NCBI RefSeq assembly: GCF_035582795.1
Contig: NC_134365.1
Span: 77,419,635-77,483,634 of the forward strand
DNA from: Mycteria americana
Lineage: Eukaryota; Chordata; Aves; Ciconiiformes; Ciconiidae
Direction of reading: 5' to 3'
Length of the DNA stretch: 64,000 nt
Each line of letters starts with the position of its first letter. Within the stretch, counting starts at the first letter, position 1. Shown piece after piece: positions 9,892-21,900 of this stretch. The notes beneath the pieces are model-generated. The model did no database searches, was not told the DNA's origin, and worked only from the letters and a program-made list of their open reading frames with translations. The translations under genes were made by a program, and so were the position numbers.

Positions 9892-11614
9892 ACCATTGCA
9901 ATGGGCAAGACAAAACAGGAAATTCAGAGCAACTGGACAGAAATTGAGAGGGCCCAAATATTCCACAGCCCCCTGCACACACCTCGAGGCATCGCCAGCA
10001 GCACTGGCCAAACAGCGCTAACATACCCCACCTAGACCCTCACTGCGATGCCAGTTCACCACCAGACCTTGACAGTGGAGCCGGCAGCCAGGCCACGAGT
10101 GGGTCTGTTGCCCAGCAGGGCAGTACATGCACTGTAGCTACCAGTGTCTCCTACCTGCACCTTCTCACTTTAGCTGCTTAGAAATAGAAACAAGGAGTTT
10201 CTCCTCTTCAGGGTTACAGTAGCTGAAATAATATCTGGGTTGCTTAGTTCTACCAGTTGCTTCCTATAAGATAAAAACATCTCTCTTGTCTAAGAGCACA
10301 ACAGACTATTTCTGCCCACAGCTTGTGGTCCCACTGCACAAATCTCACTACATTTTTTACAGTCATTCTTCTGGGTTGCGAAGTGCAACATCACTTTTCC
10401 CTTTGCGATGAGGGAAACCTTCCCCTTTACTCCAGATCCACAGGCACTTTGTTACGTGTTTTCAGGTACTTTTAAGGCACAAAGTGCCTTTTGCTCTCCT
10501 ACAAGTGACAAATACACCTGCTGAGCAGCACTGCATGTCCCCTTATGTCCAGTCTCAAGCACCGTTACTATATTCTACATCACAGACAAAATTTTTCCCT
10601 GCATTGGAAGTAGTCATGCCATCTGTGTTAAGCACTTCACCATGTTTCTTTAATCATGTTTAGGCAAGGAGTACAAAAAAGTTCTGACTTGTGAACAGGA
10701 GACTGATAGGGCTGTCAGCACCACTTCTGGCTGTGCAACCCAGCTCTCCCTTCTGCCCCACCTGTGCAGTGACTGAATTTTCTTAAGACATACGTTGTTT
10801 ATTTCTCCAGCCTATGTTCCAGTCAGTGGAAAGAAGTAGGTTTCTGCAAACCAGCCTGAAATAGCCTAAAATATCCCTCTCCCTTCCTGATCAGGAAGGA
10901 TAACATGCTGCATATTTGCAAAGCTTGAAGCAAGGTTTAAAACATTTATACAATTTTATAACTACTTTGCTCTCAAGCAGATCCTGATTGCCACAACTAG
11001 CTTTAAAAAAAGATACTACCTACATAATATATAATTCATGACAGACAGCAGAATTTTTGCAACTTGTATGTACATACAAAGCAATGTAAATACAGCTGAA
11101 GACTGCTAAACTTCAGCCGGTTACCCTGATTTGAAGAGGGAGGAGAGATTAGGAATGATTAATTTCAAACTGACACCCCATTCCCAAATACCTCTTAGGC
11201 CCTGAACTCTGAAGCCCAAAGACTGCCTGGGCTTCTAGCAGAGTTTCCCAGATCCCTTTCATCCCTGTGGGCTTCTTCTGCATTTCTGTGCATTCCTGCA
11301 ATGTCCTGCAATCCTCTAGACACTGCATCCTTCTCACTTCCCACCTGACCACTTCTCACAAATCTAGTTTCTTTCAGGGGCAGGCTAAGGACAACAGCCA
11401 GCAGTACAGGCTTCCTAAACATTGTGGGTTTTGTTTGCCTGTTTTTAAATAAGAAAAATGGGAAGAGCCATCAAATCTTTCATCTCATTACCCTAGTAGT
11501 TCATTGTACTGAAATACCATATTATTTTCCCATCAGAACATTTTACATCTTTGTGTAACAGGGGAATAGATAAGCAAGAGATACGAACTCCAACATGATT
11601 CAGTAAATTATAGT
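9892..11614. other. Region between LTR and TTLL12 3' end; possible ERV internal scrap
   Basis: The first 200-250 bp (to about 10.1 kb) keep the higher GC content of the LTR and may be residual internal ERV sequence, but no retroviral protein could be read. The remainder is ordinary AT-rich DNA between convergent TSPO and TTLL12. The 60-75-codon open frames near 11.2-11.4 kb overlap on both strands and are not recognised. Confidence 0.45.
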
Positions 11615-11620
11615 TTTAAT
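11615..11620 (-). terminator. TTLL12: Candidate TTLL12 poly(A) signal (ATTAAA)
   Basis: ATTAAA on the minus strand lies about 350 nt beyond the TTLL12 stop codon. It is the first canonical or near-canonical hexamer I found downstream. The transcript could equally end further on, including at the LTR. Confidence 0.3.
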
Positions 11621-11968
11621 GTTGACATGAGGAACTTGTGCAACATTTCCCAGCAAGCAAGCAATCAGGGTACCTGAGAAACAAGTCAATTGCTCCAGTT
11701 ACTGCCCTATTTTGAGGTCTCCCATATTCAACAAACAAGATACCTGGTCAACACAAAGCGATGATTTATAGAACTAAGCAAGACAAGGAAAATTTCAGAC
11801 AAAATGATTATCAATACAGATATGGTATATGCATATTCTTCTGATATGACACTTTTTCCTGGGTTACCAGTATAGGAAAATAGTTGCATCAGCAGCTCAT
11901 AGAACTGAAATATAAATCTTGCTGTTAAGCATATCTGGGAAGGAAATTAATAGTCAAGCCTCCTGTGG

Positions 11969-12120
11969 CTAGACAATGCATGTCACATGGCAGCCGTCTG
12001 TTTCATCCAGAAATAGGGTGCTGAAGACATCATTAAAAAAGGTAGGGTGGTATTTGCAGGCTCTATCACAGTCAGGATTAAAGTTCACCTCCAGGATCTG
12101 AGGCTGCATAATTCTTTTCC
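11969..12120 (-). CDS. TTLL12: TTLL12 exon 14 (C-terminus and stop)
   Basis: The acceptor TTTACAG precedes GG AAA AGA. The exon completes G578 and runs to TAG at 11969-11971. It carries LEVNFNPD (E588, N590), the position of the metal-binding Glu/Asn pair of TTL ATP-grasp enzymes. It ends HVTCIV, matching the human C-terminus HVTCLV. Confidence 0.97.
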
Positions 12121-15100
12121 CTGTAAACGGGAACACAAACATTGCCTCTTAATACAAGCTCTACAGAGATCCTGAATCACTACCTGTCTTTAAGCCAGAC
12201 ATTATAGAAAATGATTGGAAAAAGTAATCTTTTATGACCCAAGCTGGCAAGCCAGTAAGGTGTTTTTATTTCTGTGGGTTTGGGTTTTTTTGGAGGGATG
12301 GAGGTCTGTTCTACCATCATTATCCAGAGGAAAATTATCCAACAGATTCTGCAATCACTGTGCTAATCCAATGCCTCATTTAGAATGAGAATTTGCAGCA
12401 ATTTAATAGGATCTCCCCGATACACCTGTCTTGCCTGACAGTCTGAAACATATTCCACAAAACTCTGCTTCTCCTTTCACATTTCAGTACAAACCTTCCT
12501 TTTTTAAAGCTCTTAGATATCTACCTTTCTAGTTCTAGCAGTCCTGTTCCTTTACACTCCAGCCACTCCCACCTGCCACTTCATCTCACTCCTAGAAGGA
12601 GTCAGAAAGTTTAATTTTCTCTTAAAAACTTCATCAGTACAGTTCAGAACCAAATGCATTCTGTGCAAAAAGAAACAAAGGATTTTATTTCCTGTCTGGT
12701 GTTGAGATCGTAAGTGAGGGTGCAAGCTTCTGATGCATAGGTAAACCATACTCTGCTCTGCACAGAAGCAACTAACCTATTTGTCCATAAGCTGCCTACA
12801 GCATCACAGCGGTGACTTTGGCATCCACACCCCCATCTTCAAAAGGCTAGGGACCTACGCGGTTCAGCCAGGGCTGTAATCTGAGGTTGGTCCTTTTACT
12901 ACAATAGTTTTCCTTGAACTAGTAATAATAGTGAGTTGGTTTGCTTCTTCCATTCAAGACAGCTCTGGGACAGCTGAAAGAGCATTCAACATGGACATAG
13001 CAGACCAAAATTCAACCCCTTGCTCCACTTGATCTGAACAGGAAAGGTTCAATTGTACATCTCCTGTTTCTCAATCATTTCGGTCCATGGAAGTGATTCA
13101 ATATTTACAGAATCAGCCACTGTGGGACTGGGCTAGGGACACCCACCCAACATCCAACATCTAATCACTCCTCCAGCAAACCTGGGCACAAGCAGTGAAT
13201 TTTTCCTGTGTCCCAGGGACTACAATGTCACAAGAAAAGAGTACGCTCAGTTCTGTTTAATACTCTCCCGGCAGTCCTTTTTGCATTGGTGCCTCTGCTA
13301 CTTTTCTACCTACAAGAAACATGTCTGGGTTGGGCACACTTACAGAACATTTTTGAGCCTCCTGGTAAGAATTCACCCTGTTTGGCAAATTTTGCTACCA
13401 GTCCTCCACAACTAACTGGAAGAAAGGCTCCAGGTAGTTAGCCATGCTGTGGCACTAACATGAAGCAGCTTCACATACATGTTCTTGTAGAGACTTGGCA
13501 AAAACTGAGTGACGGTCCTGAGGACATCAGTAGCACTGAAATGGTCAATGTGGTCCCTTCCCTGCTTTAGTAAGTAACTGTGCATTGAAGACGCTGGGCC
13601 AAGCCTGGAAGCCACCGACAGTAAGATGTCTCTTTAAGGTTTTCATAAAGAGACACTATTTCAGACATTCCTCTCACCATAAAGGGGAAAGAAAACTTGC
13701 CGCTGTCAGAGTGGCTAGACTGCTGTACAGTTGAGGTTTTTTTGTGTGTGTGGTTTTTGTTTGGGTGCTGGTGTTTTTTGGTTTTTTTTTGTAAAAAACA
13801 GAGAATGGCAGTAGCAGGGGCACAAGGGAAGCAAGGACTCAGCCAAGCACAGTTAACAGCTCCCCCATCATTACTGTTAACCCGCGTGGCAGATGCTAAC
13901 CCCAAAGATCTGCAACTCCAGATATGCTTTGATGTCAGTGGGAGGCACAGAGCACGCAGCTCACGCTGCTTGAAAAACAGTAAGAGTTCAGACAGAAGAA
14001 ATAAATTTCTGAAAAAGTCCACAAATATAAAGAATCCAACATTCAAAGAAACAAGCTTCTCACCATCTCTGCTGGTGTCCCATTTAAGCATCAAGTCAAT
14101 GGCATATATTGCTCTTGATGACGGATAATCACAGATGCCAAGAGGCGCAGGTTTAGCTGAAGCAACTTGGAACAATTCAGCAAATGCCTTAAAAATATTT
14201 GCCTAATAACAGAAAAAGGTCTCTAAATGAGAAATGAGGTTCCATAAAAGCAATAAACACGTTTTAAATCACTTCATTCATACAGCTTTTTAAAGAGTTT
14301 GTATAAATTACACTAGCCAACAGATGAAAGTCTGCAGAGTATTAGCCTCAAAATGTGTATTTAGACCTAAAGACAACACAGTGAAAGCACCGAGCACCCA
14401 GCAATATCCATGGACTTTTCTGGGGAACAAGTCAGTACTACGGAAATCCTTAAAATAGAGCATTTAATATTAGAATTAACCCCCTTCTCAGACATTATGT
14501 ACAGTATTGCACTTATGTGTAGAGGAGGGGAAAAAGAAAACCCAGGAGAGTTCTGTGAACAGCAGCAATACAACTGTGAAGTTCTGACTTTTTCCTGCCT
14601 GTTAAGTTGTATTCTAGCTTCGCTTTGTTTTGTTCTGCAATGAAAAATCTTCTACCCACTTACACCCCTCTAAAAAGGGTGGTGGGGACACAGAGATTTT
14701 AAGAGCATACTATACTGGTATTTTGAAAAACAATCAGATATCCAACATGAAAGTGAAATAAAAAGAAAACATACAGGTGTGGATTTTAGCATTGAGTTTA
14801 TACTGCAGTGAACCATTCCTTCTGCAAATGAAAAGATGGTGTAATACTTCCTATTCTGCACACAGTACTACTTTGGGTAACCTACAGTACATATTTTGAC
14901 ATCTCTCTTTTCACCCCTTGTAGTCTCTTCCAGACTATTTTAAACCTAATGCTGCAAAACCTATCATACTCTTGAGTCTTGATTGGATATGAGATTCTAG
15001 TTAAAACTGATGTAAGTTAATTTATGGAAATCAACCCACAGTTGAGTAGTTTATTCACTTTTGAAAGCATACGTGCATATAAATGCTTAGCTACCATTCG

Positions 15101-18100
15101 TTCTGCATCTTCTAGCTCCTGATAAATATGGAAGAATGCAACAATTCAGTTCTGTGCATGCTTCTGAACCATCTCTTCACATTCAGCTTTTTCTTTCAAG
15201 CATGAATCACAGGCAAAAATCAATGAGAAGGCCCCCATCCGCCTTCTTGCATGTTTTATGGAACTTGCATGTTTTACTTGGAGCTTCCTCTTCGCAGATG
15301 AAAGATGCCCTAGTATTAGGGAACTATCTGTTCTCTTGTGAAAAGTCATTAATGCAATGACCAGGGACAGGGCTCTCGCCAGCTCGCTAACACAGAGAAG
15401 CTGGGGCAGCAGCTGGAAATTCTGCATTGCAGTCTCAAAGGCAAGATTTAATTTAACAAACAGGGGTTCTAACTTACTAGCTCAAAGATACTACGTTGGT
15501 GGAGGAAGGGTCTTTAAGAAAAGAGAGAACACCAGCCTAACTTGTTTTCTTTTAAATATGCCACAGTATACAAGCGCAGCCTCTGCACTATCCAATCCGG
15601 CAATGTAACCCTCCAAGCACAGTACCCCTAGAGCAGGGGCAGTGCTTATTTCTGTCAGCCACCTGGGCACATCCTTATGTTGCGAGCGACCTCCAGTGCA
15701 CTACGCAGCAAGCTAACCTGAAAGTGTACATGGAGATCTTTAGACTGACAGCTCTGCTTAAAATAGATAAATCAACACCTGTGATGCTGTTTCACTAAGA
15801 TTACTATATACTGTAATTTCCTATTTGCTTTAGTCTCCTACTTGTTCTGACAGCTCATTATCTTGTGAAGCTGTTTGGAACAAAGGAAGCAAGAGCTAGA
15901 ATACTTCAGTGGTTCAACTTTTCAGAATCAGAGTTAATATTCTACTGAAGAGGAGGGAAGGCTTTGAAAACAATTTTTCTACAGTCCTATGAGGAACATC
16001 TGTAGCAATTAGCACAGTTATATTCTGGACTTCCCTGCCTTTTTGAATGAAAAAGTAAGTCTTCACAGCCATGGGCTTAGATTATTGGCCACCTTCTGCA
16101 AAAAAAGATGGAATCTGCAAGAAAAAAGATCCTTCTCCCAGGATCCTGAGGGTAGTCAGGACTGGCTTTATTACTAAGTCCAATATAAAGAATTCTCACA
16201 GTGTAACCATGAAATAAAATTCTCAAATGTCGACAACAAAATGTTTGAGGGGAAATAAGAAGCATTTATTAACTTACTGTAAAGGTTAACATTTGCTGTC
16301 TTTTGTGGATCTGATACACATGAAGTACGTCTTATGAATAAAAAAATACCTAACACCACTTTTGGAAAAACTAGTTGGCTAAGTAAAAAAAGATTCATGA
16401 ACATTTACACGAGAAAGATCAATTGCTGACTTACTTGTACCATTGTCCAAGGATATTCAGGATATTGCTTTTCAAACAGTGGAATAAATTCTTCACAGTG
16501 TACCTAAAACAGTTTACCAACATCAAAGACTGAGCAATCAGACGACAAGAGAATGGAACATCAAATATTTTTTTCCATTCATACAAAGCCAGGTAGAGAA
16601 CTAGGGAATTAGACAGTTCCTCAATACCTTCCTCATTGTAAAAGATCACACTGAAGTCTTCGACAATGATTAACTGCCATTTTAATAATTCTTTTACTGA
16701 TCTCTAGCACATTGATTATATTATATATATATATGATAATACAAAACTACATCCTGAATATAACCTGCGTATTTATTTTTTTATTATATGCGGCGTATTT
16801 ATTTTTTTATTATATGCGGCGTATTTATTTTTTTATTATATGCGGCGTATTTATTTTTTTATTATATGCGGCGTATTTATTTTTTTATTATATGCGGCGT
16901 ATTTATTTTTTTATTATATGCGGCGTATTTATTTTTTTATTATATGCGGCGTATTTATTTTTTTATTATATGCGGCGTATTTATTTTTTTATTATATGCG
17001 GCGTATTTATTTTTTTATTATATGCGGCGTATTTATTTTTTTATTATATGCGGCGTATTTATTTTTTTATTATATAATATCGTATATAACAAACTATATA
17101 TCATATTACATATATCACCTATTATATAATATATAACATAGAGTATAGTTTATGAAATATGATATACAATATGCAATATATTAGATACACTATATTATAT
17201 ACGATTATATTATATAATGCATGCTGTATTATATATTATAAAGTACATGATATAGTATATACAAGATATAGTATTATAGTGTATATATATAGAGTATACA
17301 CAATATACTATATATATAGTATATATATAGTATACAATATACTATATATATATACACAATATATATAATACTATATATATTGTATATACTATATTTAATA
17401 TGTAGGTTATATTCAGGATGTAGTTTTGTATTATCTTATATAATCACAGATGATTCCCAGTCCAGAGGGGGACAAACCTAGGAAAATATTTGCTTAGGGC
17501 ACTTTCAACACAATGACTGCTTGTTTAAGTGGATGTGAAATATGTTATCTGGCAACAGTCATAAAGGAGGCACTGGAAGATTTTCTAACAACAGAAACGC
17601 GAGTGACTGTTTTGGACTGTTTGTTTGCTTACCTGTTTTAACGTTACACCGGGAGCATAATTCATGACTGTGAAATGCTTCTCATAGTCATCCAAGTCAT
17701 CAAGTGAAAATGCCCTACGGAATAAAACAATTCCTTAAGTTTCCAAGGTATCAGATTTAATTCTAAGCCCCTCCACACTAATGAGGAGAATGTAATTACC
17801 GATTTGAAAAGCGCAGCCAGAATACATCATAGACATACAGCTTGAGTGGTTTTATGGACCGCAGCAATACAACGTAACGGATGTCAAACTTAACCATCCC
17901 CACATCTTCTCGGTGAAACAAGACTGGATTCTCAATATATTTGCACGCTACCTACAACACAGCAAAAACACAGTAAATATAATTCAACTGAAATGAAAAC
18001 AAAGTGTCATTGGATCTTGATGATTTAAGGTATCCTTGTATGCATTTCAGCTTTTCTTTAGAAATGTGCATGAATACACAATGTTGTTATGCGAATAGGT

Positions 18101-18920
18101 ACCTTTTATCAAACTCTAGGTACCTTTTATCAAACTCCTTGACATGAGGGTGGGGAAAGTGGGAGGCTAGAACGTACTCATTTAAAAAAAATCACAAAAT
18201 TAATTGTTTATAACTGCGGTGACCTTGTTGTTTCAGATTAGAAATGTGAAGCAATTCTTTCTGCACTTTTGCATTCCAGAAAATACATGCAGTCCCCACA
18301 CCAACAGAAATAAAGCTGAAGCAACATGCTGACATATGACCACATATTGCAGACTCCCTATAAAAAGCTCCATGATTCCTCTATTGTTGGCAAAGACGGT
18401 ACTTTGTGCCACTAAGCAGAGCTATGGATCAGCAATAATGATCAACCAGCGGACAGAAGCAATAATGTTCCAAGATTTATGACCAACGCTAACTATAGCT
18501 AACAAGTGTTCATCTGCCAGTCTAAGGATTAGTGTTAAAGCAGCACCACACTGGAGTATTCATTACTGTCAGAGCAAGTTTTATTTTTTAAATAAGAAAA
18601 CACCAGGCTCTGAATTCATCACTGCAACAAATGGAGTGACCAATTGGAATCAATTCTGAATTGATTGAAACTGTATGCTTATGGCCAGCATATGAATTTT
18701 GAAGAAAATAAAATTTCCTTCTTTGTATTTTTAGACCTCCTTCTATGAAGGAGTTTTTTCAGCTCTCCCTTTAGATCACATTCAAAACCATGCTCTCTAA
18801 CCTTTGGGCTGCTTTCCCTGTGCCTGATGATATTGTTAAGGCTGTTGGTGATGTGGGTATCCAGGCTTCTGGCCAAGTTCCATGGTTTGCATATCCAGTG
18901 ATTGTCTTCTCCTCTGAGAA

Positions 18921-18951
<31 letters not shown>

Positions 18952-21900
18952 AGCCAACACCTGTAAGTATCCACCTCATTCATCTGTCCGAACATCCACT
19001 TAACTGATCTGTGTACTCCCCTGAATAAATAAGTTAAAGCTGTGGGCTACGGTGCAAGAACTAAGGACTTTTGACTGACAGCTGGGAGCGGTAAGCCTTA
19101 GGCGTAAAGGGGAGAAAAGGCAGCGATAGCTTTCACTGATCTTTTCACCAGTTAGGGCCTAGCATGCTCTTACTGTTTACTTCCTTCTTCTGCATCTGAC
19201 TCCTTCAAAAGGGGAAAACAACCCATCAACAGGGCAGCAGCATCATGAATGCACACAGGTCATGGTGCAGAAGTTCTGCCAGGAGTCCAAGAACATTCTG
19301 GAAGGGTATTGTGCAATTCTCCAAGTTGATTCCCTAATAACACCTCCAGATCACTCACATTAAATAACACCATAACTTGTCTCTTTGGGAAGAAGTCACG
19401 CAATATCTCAACAGTTCATATTGCAAGAAAATGAAAGCACACCACCATCTTCTCACTTTCTAGTAACTAGTCACCTCAAGGGGCAAAATTCTTTGAAATA
19501 TCTTTGCGGAAAATAGGCAACATGCTGGTCTTTCAATGCATCTTTCTGAGTAAGGGCAGGGTGACACTTGGTGGCTTCCGTTCCTCAATCTATTAAAGCA
19601 TCCTGAGAAACTTCTTGGGCTTCATGATAAACAGCATAAACTGAGCTGAAGTTAGTGGTGTTAACTTAAGAGGGTCTGTTTTGTTTGTTTATTTGAAACT
19701 TCCTTGAATCCCCTCCTTCCCATTCCCTACATACGCATTGCATTTATGGTCAATCCTTGGCATTAAAAAGGAATTAAACCACCAAACACTAGGGATACAT
19801 GGAAGGAGCATTCTCTTCTGGTCATGACAGTCAATAACAGACTATGTAGAGCAAAGAATGGCCAAATGAAACACCTGGCAGGTGGCACCATAAGCAAGCG
19901 TCACCAAAGCAGCAACGTTTCAACCCGAATACTCCACGCCAGGCATAAGAGGTTATTCTACTAGCAGTACCTAATGCGCTCTTTCTTTCTTACCAAAAGA
20001 AACAGTTTCCATCCACTCCAAGGCAGCTGCACCAGCAGAAAGAGTGTGGATTTAAAACCCTAAAGCTCCACAGCTGCTTTAGGCTAACACTAAAACTCGA
20101 TTTTACTTTCACAACCTTACAGAACCCAAGTACTTTAACTCTAAACATTTTCCACTCTGGCCTTAAGTGCAAGAACAACTGCTACTGGTCCCCTGGAAAA
20201 AACCCCAACATTTGTTGCAAACACATTTTGATCATTTGTATATCTGTCAAATACAAGAGGTAAGACCTTGACTAGACAAAAAGAAACAGCTTCAAATCTG
20301 TATTCAAATCATGGTGAAGTTTCTCTGTTTCAAAATGCATTGCTTAACTATTGTTACATTAAAGAAAATATCTAAAAAGCTCACACTTTCCAGGTAAAAT
20401 TCACTTGAACATAAACGCAGCAAGAGCAAACTCATGGTGGCTTAACAGCTGCCAACCCTAAAATGCAGGCTACTGGTCTTTGAGGAAAGCGGGATCAAGA
20501 AAGCACAAAATGTAAGGAAGCAGAAACACGAGTCACCTTCTGTCGCGTTGCTGAAAGTAGCTGATAAACTGAGGCAATTCTGTTTGGAGGTTAAAAGTAC
20601 GAGGCAACCATCTCGGCCCGTCTGGTCCTCCAGCTCGTCTAGAGATGGATGCCAGGCAGTCTTTGACAGTCAGGAGGTTCTCACATGGGAACTGATTCAG
20701 CATTACCTCAGGCCTTTCCTCACTTAGCTTCCTACAAAACAGAGGAGTTGTTGGGTGAAGGAGGAAGGTTGGGGAGGCCTTTGGGAGCATGGTTTTTATA
20801 GCAACAAAAGAATTTGTAGTATCAGGGAAACAATTGCAACCTATAATCTTTGAAGTGTGAGAAGTTGTAAAGGATGTCTGCTTCTCCCTCGTTGTCTGTG
20901 AATACAAAACGGGGATGTGTCAGGTTGTTGAGGACTTGCTGAATGTCTGTGAAAACCCTAGAAGAAAAAGGCATATGAAGAAAAATGTGAGTTTGGTTTC
21001 TGAAACTGATCAACTCTTGCTTGAACAGAAAAAAAAGTTTTAAGCTTGGCTTCCTACAAGAATTATGCTTTACCAATACACGCTGTGACAATCTCTTCTT
21101 CACCCACAGAAATGTTTTAAATTGCAGTGGGACAGATTTAAAAAAATTGTATTTTGAGACAGAAATCTCAACGATAGTTTAGCTCCTACAACTTTCACAA
21201 AAATAACAATTCAGAAGACAGTGACTAAGTCCCCAACAGAGAAGCACTAACATGAATTCACTATTCTACATGAAAAGTCCCTGAGAGAGACCTTGTAAAT
21301 GCCTTTGTTGCTGGAAGACCCCTAAAAATCAACCTGCTGTCATTCACAAGACAGACATTCATCGGAAATCTTGTCAGTTTAACTCAGTAGCTTCAGAAGA
21401 CTATTTTCAGAACTTCACACAAAGAGATATTTCCAAACAATCAAAACATATGAAAGCATGTACATTACGTATGTGCAGGAAGTACACACAACTTCGAGGT
21501 TTAATACAAATTCCCTCCCAGCCCCTTTAAAAATACCACACCAAAACCTAACCCAAATCTGACACACATTACAGAACATAACCAAGAATGAGGCAAGATG
21601 TTGCGTATCTTAGGAAATTCTCCTCTCAAATAAAACCAGTGACTTGGCTGACATGCTAAAACAAGCAGATGGCAATATAGGTTATTTTGATGATTTTACA
21701 GCTTAAAGTGAGGTCACTTAATTCAGAATTCAGCATGATGACTCAAAAAGCAAGACTGACATAGAAAACCATTCTCGTGGTAAGGGAACATTTAAACAGA
21801 CTATGCAACCACTAATTTTTTCCATGAGAAACCACTATATTCTTCTTCCTCTCCAGACCTATTCTTATCAGTTGTGTAACTTTCCTCTCCTTCTCTGCTA

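Larger units (their letters stand above)
16713..17446. repeat. Inverted-repeat-bounded AT-rich element with 26-bp minisatellite
   Basis: A perfect 32-bp inverted repeat (16735-16766 and 17404-17435, GATAATACAAAACTACATCC on the left arm) encloses the block. An outer TGATTATA at 16713 pairs with TATAATCA ending at 17446, interrupted on the left by a TA run. Inside are the 26-bp array (16767-17078) and about 325 bp of nearly pure A/T imperfect palindromes (17079-17403). Just inside the arms, GCGTATT on the left corresponds to ACATATT in the reverse complement of the right, as CpG decay would give. It could be a fold-back/MITE-like element or a palindromic AT-rich repeat. It lies within TTLL12 intron 11. 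Confidence 0.85.

Noticed and set aside
16767-17078. Regularly repeated array as a CRISPR
   Set aside because: Units abut with no unique spacers, and the context is a vertebrate intron.
16712-17136. Overlapping 98-121-codon membrane-protein-like frames
   Set aside because: They are translations of a 26-bp tandem repeat that lacks stops in every + frame; no gene.
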